Below, one piece after another: positions 42,524-50,685 of a stretch of DNA of 52,153 nt (position 1 is its first letter; each line of letters starts with the position of its first letter). The stretch spans positions 1 to 52,153 of the forward strand of contig CAKUQY010000013.1 of assembly GCA_934675585.1 (NCBI GenBank), given 5' to 3'. The notes beneath the pieces were generated by a model. That model made no database searches, had not been told where the DNA came from, and saw nothing but the letters and a program-made list of their open reading frames with translations. The position numbers and the translations under genes were made by a program. The stretch comes from an uncultured Opitutales bacterium (lineage in GTDB: Bacteria; Verrucomicrobiota; Verrucomicrobiia; Opitutales; UBA953).

Positions 42524-42724
42524 ATGGACGACGATCAGCGTAAATGGCTTTGCGGCAGGCGGTTGCATATGTTTCAAAAACTCATTCTCTACAAAGAGTT
42601 TGAGGCGGGAAACAAGTCGCGTGCAGATCTCGCCCGTGAATACGGCATCAGTCATCAGGCGGTCTGTTATCATTTCCGCAACTGGAAACGCCAAATGCGC
42701 GCAGGTAGTAAAAAATGGATGTAG
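42524..42724 (+). CDS. Small helix-turn-helix phage protein (terminase small subunit candidate)
   Basis: From the ATG at 42524 this is a 66-residue basic protein with a helix-turn-helix near its middle (SRADLAREYGISHQAVCYHFRNW). It overlaps the terminase large gene by 10 bases, the usual place of the small terminase subunit, which recognises phage DNA ends. It is shorter than most small subunits (100-180), so it may be reduced or only the DNA-binding part. Confidence 0.7.
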   Translation: MDDDQRKWLCGRRLHMFQKLILYKEFEAGNKSRADLAREYGISHQAVCYHFRNWKRQMRAGSKKWM

Positions 42725-44403
42725 ATTATCTGTTGAAAAAAATCTTCTGCCTCGACGGCCCAAAAACGGTCGTCGAATGGTGTCGCACGCACGTGACGGA
42801 AATTCCGTATTCGCCCGTTGCGTTTGATCTCGACAAATCACCAATCCTGCGCGCGTTGCTCGAAGAACTCGAAAAACCGCGCAATCGCTACGTGATGATT
42901 TGCGCCTGTGTCCAGTCTGGCAAAACGCTTGCGCCCGAACTGTTTTTGTCTTACCTCATCGAAAACCGCCCCGGTCCAACACTGTGGCTTAACACTACCG
43001 ACGCTGAAGCGAAAGACCAAGCGGAAAACCGAATCGGTCTGCTCTTTGATGCGCTCGAACCCGTGAAACTGCTCGCCAACACCGACAAAAACAAAATGCG
43101 CATCGCCACAAAAACATTCTCAAACGGTATGACTGTCTGGTTTCTCGGGCAAAACAATCTGCGAAATCTTCAACGCCGATCGGTTAAATATGTGTTTGGT
43201 GACGAAACTTGGCAATGGTCAGAATCGCGCATGGCAGAAGCCGAAGGGCGCATTACCGCATTCGCCGACGGCAAGTGTATTTTTATGTCGCAAGCGGGAA
43301 CGTCCGGAGATCAAACCGACCTCGCGTTTGAATCATCGACAAAAAATGAATGGACGTGGATTTGCCCGCACTGCAAAAACGAATGGATCCCCGCGCTCGA
43401 AAACTTCGACGAAAACAACGCAACGATGACCTGCCCAATTTGCAAAACAATCTACAGCGAAAAAGACCGCACAATGCTCGCGGGAACGGGAATGTTTGTC
43501 CCGCGCGGACGGGAACGTGCAAAATATGCAGGTTTCCGCTGGAACTGTTTTTCCACGATGGACTGGCGCGAAATCGCAACGCTCTACAAAGACGCGCTCG
43601 CATCATCGGCACGCGCAAACGATAATCCAATGCGCATATTCTTTCAAAAACGGTTGGCAGAGCCTTGGGGACACAGCGACTGCGATGTCGGCTTGCTTTC
43701 AACGCGCGAAAGAAAAACAGTCGGCTATCTGCTCGGCGACACATGGCAAGACGAAGGCGCAATCGACATCGAAACTTTTGAAATCTATGCCGCAGGAACC
43801 GTTCCCGCAGGCGCGCAAACAAAGCCATTGCGATTTATGACCGTGGACGTGCAGAAAGACCGTTTCTATTGGGTCGTGCGCGCATGGAGCAAAAACGGCT
43901 GTTCCCGCCTGATCGATTGCGGCGTAGCGCGGCGATTTGAAAACTTGCGCGAAATCGCCGAAAAATATTCACTGCTCGAAAGCTTCGTCGGGATCGACTG
44001 CGGCTACACCACCGACGAAGTATTCACATTTTGCGCACAAAACGGCTACACCGCATTGCGTGGCGACCGAAAAAACGATTGGCTCTTCCGCGACGGCGAA
44101 ACAAAAAATCTCCGCCCGTATTCGCCCAAAGAAATAATCAAGGTCGGGAACGCATTTTGCGGCAGGCATTATTTTTCGACAATGCGCTGTAAAGACGTGC
44201 TCGAAGCCCTGCGCCACGGAAACACCGCGCTCACGTGGACATATCCCGACGACGCGCCCGCAAGCTACGAACGCATGCTGTATTCTGAAGTCAAAAACGA
44301 TGTTTCAGGCATCTGGGAACAAATCGGCTCGCGACCTAATCACTTCTTCGACTGTGAATCAATGAACGTCGCAATGGCGATTATGACCGACATCGTGGGG
44401 TGA
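42715..44403 (+). CDS. Phage terminase large subunit, GpA family
   Basis: The 562-residue ATP-driven DNA packaging motor and nuclease is of the lambda GpA type. The Walker A variant is CVQSGKT (65-71), Walker B is YVFGDE (159-164, D163 E164), and a zinc-like CPHC/CPIC pair sits at 217-220 and 240-243. The nuclease domain follows, with likely metal Asp residues in MTVDVQKDRFYW and GIDCGYTTDE and a late Asp in FDCESMN. It looks intact. No portal or capsid gene follows; the next genes are tail genes on the other strand. Confidence 0.9.
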   Translation: MDVDYLLKKIFCLDGPKTVVEWCRTHVTEIPYSPVAFDLDKSPILRALLEELEKPRNRYVMICACVQSGKTLAPELFLSYLIENRPGPTLWLNTTDAEAKDQAENRIGLLFDALEPVKLLANTDKNKMRIATKTFSNGMTVWFLGQNNLRNLQRRSVKYVFGDETWQWSESRMAEAEGRITAFADGKCIFMSQAGTSGDQTDLAFESSTKNEWTWICPHCKNEWIPALENFDENNATMTCPICKTIYSEKDRTMLAGTGMFVPRGRERAKYAGFRWNCFSTMDWREIATLYKDALASSARANDNPMRIFFQKRLAEPWGHSDCDVGLLSTRERKTVGYLLGDTWQDEGAIDIETFEIYAAGTVPAGAQTKPLRFMTVDVQKDRFYWVVRAWSKNGCSRLIDCGVARRFENLREIAEKYSLLESFVGIDCGYTTDEVFTFCAQNGYTALRGDRKNDWLFRDGETKNLRPYSPKEIIKVGNAFCGRHYFSTMRCKDVLEALRHGNTALTWTYPDDAPASYERMLYSEVKNDVSGIWEQIGSRPNHFFDCESMNVAMAIMTDIVG

Positions 44404-44617
44404 TTGGTTTAGAGATTAAAGAGGAAAAAGGAAAAAGGAAAAAGGAAAGAGGAAAAAGATTATGGCTTATGGCTTATGGCTTAGAGCTTAGAGTTGAAAT
44501 TTGAAAGTTTTATCACCGAATTAACCGAATTGAACGAATTTATCGAAATTATTTTTTGGATTTTCTCTTTCCTCTTTCCTCTTTCCTTTTTCCTCTTTAA
44601 GCCCTAATCCCTAACCT
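44404..44617. repeat. Mosaic of short-period repeats between converging phage genes
   Basis: It contains GGAAAAAGGAAAAAGG units (44422-44458), four TATGGCTTA/TTAGAGCTTAG-like units (44461-44490), an AATTAACCGAATTGAACGAA tract (44518-44550), the complement of the purine tract (44565-44600) and CCCTAATCCCTAACC units (44605-44623). It contains no gene. Confidence 0.75.
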
Positions 44618-45418
44618 CTAACCTTTTTTATCTATTGCGCGTGTAGAATACGTCGTCTCGATTTTCCAGCGTTCGTCGTTTGTATTTTTTGTTGCGCTGA
44701 TTTTGCTGACAATCCATTTCATACCTTTTTCCGGCTTTGGTGCTGGTCCTGGTGGATTGCTGACAATATCGTTCAATTTGTGAACGGCACTATTAATTTT
44801 GACGGTTTGCGTGGTGACAGTCCAGTCGTAGCTTGAATAACGGTATTGAAAATCGCCGTCGCGTATTTTTTTCAAAATCTTTTTGTTGTAAATACCGAGC
44901 TCGTCTAAAAACTTTTTCCAAGTGATTTTTTTTCCGCCGGTGATTTCTTGATCTGATAATTCTCCAGCAGAATTTTTGTAAAAAACCGTTTCGTCTTTAA
45001 CGCCGCTCAAATAGTCTTCTGCCGCTTTTGAAACATTTTCTTCAGCGAGTTCATTTTTGTATTTTGGGTCATTAAGAATTGAATCAACCTGCTGCGAAGT
45101 GGTTAGTTTATATTGCTCTGTAATCGGTCCGATAACAACACTATCGTCAAGTTCCAGTTCTGCATAATTTAATGTGACGGACACTGTCTGGTTATTGTCC
45201 GTGCTCATTTGCCTGTCGGTTAGTCTTAATTCTTTTTGCAATAATTCGCTAAAACTGCCAAGTTGCGGTGCGGAGCGAATTGCCTCTTTAAGTGTTCCTA
45301 AAAAAGAATACTTAATCGTAGCGGTTTTGCCGTTTTTCTTTTTGCTTGCGTCAAGATGATCGGCAAAATCAATTTTTCCAATTACCTCTTTTTCGTTCCC
45401 GTAATTTTTGTTTTCCAT
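44618..45418 (-). CDS. Hypothetical phage tail-region protein
   Basis: I do not recognise this 266-residue, mostly polar protein. It has an N-terminal region with helical repeats, a middle section with several beta-strands (SVTLNYAELELDDSVVIG) and a proline-rich segment PPGPAPKPEKG (about 232-242), then a strand-rich tail that may be an assembly end. It starts 4 bp after the tape-measure stop, so it is probably coupled and may be a distal tail or tail-completion protein. No enzyme motif is seen. Confidence 0.65.
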   Translation of the reverse strand: MENKNYGNEKEVIGKIDFADHLDASKKKNGKTATIKYSFLGTLKEAIRSAPQLGSFSELLQKELRLTDRQMSTDNNQTVSVTLNYAELELDDSVVIGPITEQYKLTTSQQVDSILNDPKYKNELAEENVSKAAEDYLSGVKDETVFYKNSAGELSDQEITGGKKITWKKFLDELGIYNKKILKKIRDGDFQYRYSSYDWTVTTQTVKINSAVHKLNDIVSNPPGPAPKPEKGMKWIVSKISATKNTNDERWKIETTYSTRAIDKKG

Positions 45419-45422
45419 TGTT

Positions 45423-47270
45423 TTAATTTAAGGTTGTGTTAATGTTAAATACCTCGTTTGTGCGTGTATTTTGTTCTATTTTTTCTAACAATCGCGCACT
45501 CGCTTCCGTCGCCGCCGCAACTCTATTTTGCAAACTGCCGAGCGTTTCGCGCGTTTCTAAATTTTCAAAACTTGTTTTAATTTGTGGAAATGCTGGCTCG
45601 ACCACCTGTTTTTGACGGTTATATTTTTCAATCAGACTTGGCAATGTCGATTGTGCTTTTTCTTGTTCAAGCGCCAGTTCCCGCTCGGCATAACCAATCG
45701 CCAGTTCTCCGTATTGCCTTTTTAATTCGTTTTGACGTTGCAACAGACGAAGTTTTTGGGCTTCATAGATGTTGCCGTTTTTAGTAAGTTCTTGAATTTG
45801 CAAATTAAGTTTATATTCTTCAAAGCTGGCTTTTCTTGCAGCTTCCTGTTCAGCAGTCATACGCTTTTCATTTGTTAACTGACGTTCAAGAGAAACAATT
45901 TTATTATAATACTCAAGCGTTTTTGAAAGCGTTTCGTTTTCTTCTTTTGTTAGTTCGTTTTTTTCTTTAAGTTCATAAATCAGGTCGCGCAATTGCGTAG
46001 AATTGCCGCCTGCCTTTTGAACTAAATAGTCTAATTGTTCGGAAGTGTCACGCACACTCAACGCCTGCGTTTCAATCAATTTACCGTAGTTTTCTTTGGC
46101 GTTTTGGGCGCGACCAATCGCAGCCGCCTTTTCTTTTTCATCGACAATCGATTTTTCAAGCACCAACTGATTGTTAAGCACGGCAAGCCGCTTGTCTGCC
46201 TGTTCGCCGATAAAACGCGCCAAGTCGGCGCGCTTGAGCTCTATTTCAAGCAATTCTGAACCGTATTTCCATTCATTGTCGGCAACTGCTTTTTTTGCCT
46301 CATTTGTCAATTCGATGCGACGCAGGCGCAATTCTTCAGCGTCGGTAATCGTCGCAAACTCGCGTTCAATCTCTTTGCGTTTTGCTGCATACGCTGCCGT
46401 AATTGCCTTGACGGCTTGTTCTTCTTCGAGCAACGCGCGGTTGCGCATGTAGTTCATCGGGTCGGCAGAAAACAACCCCACTTGCTCCATTGCCCGTTTG
46501 TATTTTTCAAGCCCGTAAGTCAGCAAGTTTAACGACGGCAACATTACGTTTTCTGCCAAATCGCTTTTGACGATTTTCAGTTTCGCGTCAATCGTGGCAA
46601 GCGTTCCCGAAAAAGTATTCGACAAATCGCCTGCCGCCTTGGCGAAAACGCCCGTTCCCGTCGCACAAGCGAGAATTGCCGCCTCGATTTCCGGAAACCC
46701 AATTTTCCCAGTGGAGATGAGTTGTTTCAACGTTGCTTCGTTCACCCCCATTTGTTCGGCAAGCTGACGATAAATCAACAGCTGGTCGAGCATTCCACTC
46801 ACTGGCGAGCCCGCCTTTGCTTTGGCAAACGCGCTGGAGATTTCGCCAATGCTTCTTCCTGTCGCTGCGCTCAAATTGTGCATCGCGCCGACCCACGTTT
46901 CGATTTCTCCCTGTGTTTTAAATACGCCAGCGAGCACGCGCGCCGCCGCTGCCATTTCTTCGATGCTCGCCGTGCCGTTGGCGCTTTCCTCGCGAAACTT
47001 TACCATCATTTCGCGCGCGTCGCCGATGCCGTCAACAAACGGCTTTAATTGAATAATCGTTTTTTCAAAATCTGCCGCCTCACGCAAATGCGCCATACCT
47101 GAAGATATGAATCTCCCAATCTGACCAACAGCAACAAGAGAATGCGAAAACGTGCTAACCATTCCGCTCATTGATTTTTTTAAATCATTTGCGCTACTCT
47201 GTATTTGTTTGATAGAATTTATTGCGGAAACATTGTTTGCCGTTATAATAAAATTAATATTTTGTGCCAT
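45423..47270 (-). CDS. Phage tail tape measure protein
   Basis: The 615-residue protein fixes tail length and passes into the host with the DNA. The N-terminal region (about 1-70) has hydrophobic helices. About 70-250 holds the tape-measure domain, with FEKTIIQLKPFVDGIGDAREMM, MAAAARVLAG and KAKAGSPVSGMLDQLL. About 290-560 is long coiled coil, with LEEEQAVKAITAAYAAKRKEIEREF and similar heptads. For a siphophage tape measure it is short and fits a tail of roughly 90 nm at 1.5 angstrom per residue. It is preceded by the G/GT chaperone genes, as usual. Confidence 0.9.
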   Translation of the reverse strand: MAQNINFIITANNVSAINSIKQIQSSANDLKKSMSGMVSTFSHSLVAVGQIGRFISSGMAHLREAADFEKTIIQLKPFVDGIGDAREMMVKFREESANGTASIEEMAAAARVLAGVFKTQGEIETWVGAMHNLSAATGRSIGEISSAFAKAKAGSPVSGMLDQLLIYRQLAEQMGVNEATLKQLISTGKIGFPEIEAAILACATGTGVFAKAAGDLSNTFSGTLATIDAKLKIVKSDLAENVMLPSLNLLTYGLEKYKRAMEQVGLFSADPMNYMRNRALLEEEQAVKAITAAYAAKRKEIEREFATITDAEELRLRRIELTNEAKKAVADNEWKYGSELLEIELKRADLARFIGEQADKRLAVLNNQLVLEKSIVDEKEKAAAIGRAQNAKENYGKLIETQALSVRDTSEQLDYLVQKAGGNSTQLRDLIYELKEKNELTKEENETLSKTLEYYNKIVSLERQLTNEKRMTAEQEAARKASFEEYKLNLQIQELTKNGNIYEAQKLRLLQRQNELKRQYGELAIGYAERELALEQEKAQSTLPSLIEKYNRQKQVVEPAFPQIKTSFENLETRETLGSLQNRVAAATEASARLLEKIEQNTRTNEVFNINTTLN

Positions 47271-47535
47271 GGAATATGCGGGTTTTTTTGTTTTACTTTT
47301 ATTTTTTTGCGCCTTTTTAAGCAGGGCGACAAAAAGTTGGTGTGTCGTGTTGTTAGTTTGCTTTTACGGTTTAATGTCTTTTACTTTTTTTGATTTTGAA
47401 AAATTTTACGGGTTTTCAATGTCGGTGCTTATATCGGCTCCGATTGTTTTTCTTTCGGTTGCGGTGTGGTTGTGGCGCCACCGCAAAGACAAACCGTCTA
47501 ATGACGATGTAGATGATTTCGATGATTTTTTTTAA
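47269..47535 (+). CDS. Small membrane protein, divergent from tape measure
   Basis: This 88-residue frame has three hydrophobic segments (about 4-17, 22-37, 48-68) and a polar acidic tail (DKPSNDDVDDFDDFF). Its ATG (47269-47271) overlaps the tape-measure ATG (47270-47268) in one CATG, so the two genes diverge from shared bases. It fills a 286-bp gap with no minus-strand gene. The hydrophobic pattern and tail look protein-like, but no homologue is known to me. Confidence 0.45.
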   Translation: MEYAGFFVLLLFFCAFLSRATKSWCVVLLVCFYGLMSFTFFDFEKFYGFSMSVLISAPIVFLSVAVWLWRHRKDKPSNDDVDDFDDFF

Positions 47536-47556
47536 GATGCAAAAAACGCATTAAAA

Positions 47557-47757
47557 TTATTCGGGCTTTGCCTTGGTTAAAATATTTTTAATGTGCATAA
47601 TTTTTGCCGCGTCAGGAAACGCCTCTTTTGCCCACTTGCAAGCAACGCCAGAAAACACAAGTGAGCAATGATAATATTGCATTAATCTTGACAACGGCAT
47701 GTCTAAAATAGTATTTTCACTCCACCCCGTTTCGCGGGCAACACTGAAAATCAGCAT
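47557..47757 (-). CDS. Tail assembly chaperone T part (made as a G-T fusion by -1 frameshift)
   Basis: The 66-residue frame, MLIFSVARETGWSENTILDMPLSRLMQYYH-like, matches the T portion of phage G/GT tail chaperones. The same frame is open upstream and joins the G frame at a slippery site at 47781-47787, giving FPASVAMLIF across the join. The expected GT fusion is 194 residues (120 + 74). The ATG at 47757 may not be a real start. It chaperones the tape-measure protein during tail assembly. Confidence 0.75.
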   Translation of the reverse strand: MLIFSVARETGWSENTILDMPLSRLMQYYHCSLVFSGVACKWAKEAFPDAAKIMHIKNILTKAKPE

Positions 47758-47759
47758 TG

Positions 47760-48140
47760 CTACGCTCGCGGGGAAAGCGCGTTTTTTGGTATATCAGAAT
47801 TTTCTTGCGTCTCAATCTTTGTCTGTGAAATCACCTTGTTATCATCAATTATTTTTTGAACAATATCATTAAAATCCTCCTGCGAAAGCGTGCCTAAAAA
47901 GTTATCAGCACGAATTTCAAATAAAGACGGCTCACGATAAACTGTGCGACAAACCTCTTCCGCGTTGCCGCAAAGTAAATAAATCATATCGCCTAAGCTC
48001 GAAAGCCCGCTATTCTGATTAATGCCCAATATGTTAATGCCAACACGATCTGCCATCGCCAGTGTTCGCAAACTGATTTTGCGAGGGTAATCTGTGTCGG
48101 GCGAGCAAATCGCATCATTTAATTTTTCTTCTCTACTCAT
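47760..48140 (-). CDS. Tail assembly chaperone G
   Basis: The 126-residue protein lies upstream of the T frame and tape measure, the fixed place of the G chaperone. It has a helical body (RKISLRTLAMADRVGINILG, SSLGDMIYLLCGNAEEVCRTVY) and a flexible polar tail. Its last codons contain the A AAA AAC heptamer, in the right phase for -1 slippage into the T frame. Confidence 0.78.
   Translation of the reverse strand: MSREEKLNDAICSPDTDYPRKISLRTLAMADRVGINILGINQNSGLSSLGDMIYLLCGNAEEVCRTVYREPSLFEIRADNFLGTLSQEDFNDIVQKIIDDNKVISQTKIETQENSDIPKNALSPRA
47781..47787 (-). promoter_or_regulatory. -1 ribosomal frameshift slippery heptamer A AAA AAC
   Basis: On the minus strand the codons CCA-AAA-AAC place A-AAA-AAC in the X-XXY-YYZ phase, the most efficient type of -1 site. 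Slipping leads directly into the 66-residue T frame with no stop between. No downstream stem-loop was verified. Confidence 0.8.
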
Positions 48141-48149
48141 TTTTTTAGT

Positions 48150-48340
48150 TTATAGTTAATTTTAGTTGAGAGTTTATAGTTGAGAGTTGAGAGCTTAAAA
48201 GAAAGTTGAAATTTAAAAGTTAAAAGTTAAAATCAAAGTTAGCGATTAAATCCAAAAATAATTCGTTCAATTCGGTTAATTCGGTGATAAAAAAATTTCA
48301 ACTTTCAACTTTCAAATTTTAACTTTCTTTTAAACTCTCT
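48150..48340. repeat. Short-period repeat tract (GAGAGTTGA, GAAAGTTGAAA and AATTCGGTTAATTCGG units)
   Basis: 48169-48197 is GAGAGTTTATAGTTGAGAG-type, 48203-48232 is AAAGTTGAAATTTAAAAG-type, 48262-48284 is AATTCGTTCAATTCGG-type and 48298-48330 is the complement of the AAAGTTGAAA unit. It contains no gene. Confidence 0.7.
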
Positions 48341-48741
48341 TACTGTTGCGCGGGTGTTTTTTCAACAAGCGGCCAATAATTCGCCGTGAACTGAACCGCT
48401 TTCAATTCGTTATCGCCGCCTACCAATTGCTCTGTGCCAAATTTAACAACAGTAGAGCCACCGGTAGGACATCTGTTGCCGTAGCGCGTCGGTGCGTCTG
48501 ATTCGCACCAAGTCTCAATTTCGGTTTCGATGTCCGAAATAGATTTGCCTTCAACAAAATACACTTTCCCTGAGTATTCCACATTGTCAAGACGCACAAC
48601 AATAGTGCGCGCTGGAGTTCCCAGTTGGGTTTCAATGTATGATGGTTGCACAGACAACTCGTCGATAACGCACGAGTTCAATTTGACCTCGGTGCGAATT
48701 TGTGTTTTTTTGCCATAATATTTATTTGTATTTACTGCCAT
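48340..48741 (-). CDS. Phage protein, tail tube candidate
   Basis: I cannot identify this 133-residue protein by sequence. It lies just ahead of the G/GT chaperones, where siphophages usually keep the major tail tube gene. Its many predicted strands (VKLNSCVIDELSV, ARTIVVRLDNVEYSGKVYFVEG) and Gly/Thr-rich turns suit a tube or head-tail joining protein. The name is positional inference. Confidence 0.6.
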   Translation of the reverse strand: MAVNTNKYYGKKTQIRTEVKLNSCVIDELSVQPSYIETQLGTPARTIVVRLDNVEYSGKVYFVEGKSISDIETEIETWCESDAPTRYGNRCPTGGSTVVKFGTEQLVGGDNELKAVQFTANYWPLVEKTPAQQ

Positions 48742-48769
48742 AATGATTTGTTTTTTTTGTGTTGTTAAT

Positions 48770-48885
48770 AATTAGGGTTAAAAGTTTATAGTTGAGAGTT
48801 GAGAGTTGGGAGTTGGTCTTAGTCTTGGTCTTGGTCTTGGTTAAACTTTCAACTCTCAACTCTCAACTCTTAACTTTTTTGCGTT
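48770..48885. repeat. GAGAGTTGAGAGTTGGGAG and GTCTTGGTCTTGG short-period repeats
   Basis: 48790-48812 is tandem GAGAGTTGA-type, 48813-48840 is a perfect tandem of (TCTTGG), and 48848-48875 is the complementary CAACTCTCAACTCTCAACT. The two complementary tracts could form a long stem in RNA. It contains no gene. Confidence 0.75.
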
Positions 48886-50518
48886 ATTTCAAAATCTTAA
48901 AAATGCGCGTTCCCGCGAGCAAAACTTGCTTGCCGTGGCGGTCGAGAATGGGGACTTCAACTTCGGGCGGGCGTTGTGTGATTGTGAAATATTGGTTGTA
49001 GTCAGTGATGCCGTTTACAACAATGCTCCCGCCTGTTCTAATGGTGTTTGTTGTTGTGTTTTCGGGAACATTGATTACCAAATAATCGCCATCGACAGTG
49101 GTTTCGAGCGATGAAACATCGAGATGTGCTTCTTCGATCGGCAAGGGGCTAATGATGCGCACGTAAACGCGTTGCGCCTTGTGGTCGATAAAGACGGCTT
49201 GCGGCTCGTAGATGATTTTGGGCGGCGGTGGCGGTGGTGGTGGATCAATCGATCCCGCAGCGCGTTGTTGCGTGATGGTAAGCGTGTCTGCGAGCTCGTC
49301 GGTGGTGGTGCTGTAAACTTTCACTGTTGCCGTGCGGTCGGTATTAGCAGTGTTGTTGGGGGCGAGCACTCTTAACCAAAGTTTGCCACCGTTTTCGACG
49401 TAATTGTGATAAAGCCAAGTTTTGTCGCATTCGATGCGCCAGTTGTTTTTGTTCCACGTGTTAATCTCGGTCAAAATCTCTACCATCGCGTTTCCTGATT
49501 TTGCGCCAATGGTTGCGTTTTTTTCAGCAAACTCAAACCGGTTTTCGACGGGTTCGCCGCTTTCGTCGTCAACGACAGGGAAAAATTGCTTAAATCCTGA
49601 AAAATAATTATTTATATTTTTGATTATCTTCTTTCGGGTCTCTAAATCTTTTTGCGCCGATTCTAACAAACGCATTTTAGCCGCTGTAAAGATTTCTTTG
49701 ATAACGTCTAAAAATTGACCTTCGAAAGCAGGTGGGTCTTCATAGATAAAACAAAGTTGAACTACTTTGCTCGGCTCGGCAAGATATGCGTTTTCGTCAA
49801 AAATTTGCCATGGTTCGCCTGCGAGCTTTTTGCCGATGTAGCGTCTTGTGTCATCGTCTTTCCAATATTCTGTATAACTGCCCGCGACTTCTTTTGGATC
49901 TGTGGTAGTGCCGTCGGCGTTCTCTAACCATTTATAGGTTACCTTGGCGTAAAGTTCTCGACTATTGTGCACGGCGGTTCCGAACACCACCTCATCGCTT
50001 TTTTTAACACTAAAATCAACCTTAGACCCCTTGCTCTCATTGACTTCGAGGTAGTAAGAGTTTTCGCTGATGCGTGTGCATTTGGTTGAATATGTCCAAG
50101 CAGTTGACTTTTTTGTGCCGTCGGCGAGTTCTAATGTTTTCGAGATAGTTCCTTGCAAAATCTCTTTTGTTTTGCCAATTTCATAGCGCAGTCGCGTGTC
50201 TTTCTCTTCGGTTCGTTGGATTGAGTAAGTTCTTTCTTCTTCGCTGGTGATTTTATAAGCTACGCCACCAAATGAAAGATGTCCCGGACCTGTTCTGTTA
50301 AAGGCAGAAGCACTGAATGGATAGTCTTTGGTGGGGTCAACATCGTCGGGAATGGTAGCGCGTACTTCTCCTTCCCCTTCGGCGCAGTAAACGCTGACAG
50401 GCCCGCAAGAGACCCCTCCTGCCGTGTCGGCACTAACCCAGATTGTTCCGCCCGGCGTGAGCCGGCAAGTGCCACGGACGGAAACTGATTTACCTTCGGG
50501 AATGTCGTAAGATAGCAT
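48884..50518 (-). CDS. Phage tail-associated protein with two BACON-like domains
   Basis: The 544-residue protein has an N-terminal region (about 1-330) I cannot name. It is followed by a BACON-like domain (about 375-435, ending TITQQ), an eight-proline linker (about 444-451) and a second, more diverged BACON-like domain (about 465-525, ending FTITQRP). BACON domains bind carbohydrate or mucin and occur in phage tail fibres, including crAss-like phages. It lies between a fibre-like gene and the tail tube candidate. A host-adhesion role is inferred. Confidence 0.7.
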   Translation of the reverse strand: MLSYDIPEGKSVSVRGTCRLTPGGTIWVSADTAGGVSCGPVSVYCAEGEGEVRATIPDDVDPTKDYPFSASAFNRTGPGHLSFGGVAYKITSEEERTYSIQRTEEKDTRLRYEIGKTKEILQGTISKTLELADGTKKSTAWTYSTKCTRISENSYYLEVNESKGSKVDFSVKKSDEVVFGTAVHNSRELYAKVTYKWLENADGTTTDPKEVAGSYTEYWKDDDTRRYIGKKLAGEPWQIFDENAYLAEPSKVVQLCFIYEDPPAFEGQFLDVIKEIFTAAKMRLLESAQKDLETRKKIIKNINNYFSGFKQFFPVVDDESGEPVENRFEFAEKNATIGAKSGNAMVEILTEINTWNKNNWRIECDKTWLYHNYVENGGKLWLRVLAPNNTANTDRTATVKVYSTTTDELADTLTITQQRAAGSIDPPPPPPPPKIIYEPQAVFIDHKAQRVYVRIISPLPIEEAHLDVSSLETTVDGDYLVINVPENTTTNTIRTGGSIVVNGITDYNQYFTITQRPPEVEVPILDRHGKQVLLAGTRIFKILK

Positions 50519-50685
50519 GGTTTTAGTCGAGAGTGGAGAGTGGGGAGTGGAGAGTTTTTTTAACGCGGATTTCGCAAAGGGAACGCAAGTGTCGCAGGCG
50601 CAAACAAGAAAAACCTATTTGCTCCTACTGAACCTACGGTGCTTTTGCGTTCTTTGCGTTTCATCTGCGAAATTTGCCTTAAAAA
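50519..50685. repeat. Repeat-rich gap with a half copy of the 12815-12969 element
   Basis: 50524-50552 is the GGAGAGTGGGGAGTGG tract, 50560-50585 is AACGCGGATTTCGCAAAGGG (compare 39705-39728), 50588-50640 is GTGTCGCAGGC plus CCTATTTGCTCCTACTGAAC and CCTACGG as in the 12.8 kb element, and 50645-50680 is a TTTGCG-type repeat. It contains no gene. Confidence 0.7.

Noticed and set aside
47152..47268. 39-codon N-terminal extension of the small membrane frame
   Set aside because: Antisense to the tape-measure start, with no reason to prefer it over the ATG at 47269.
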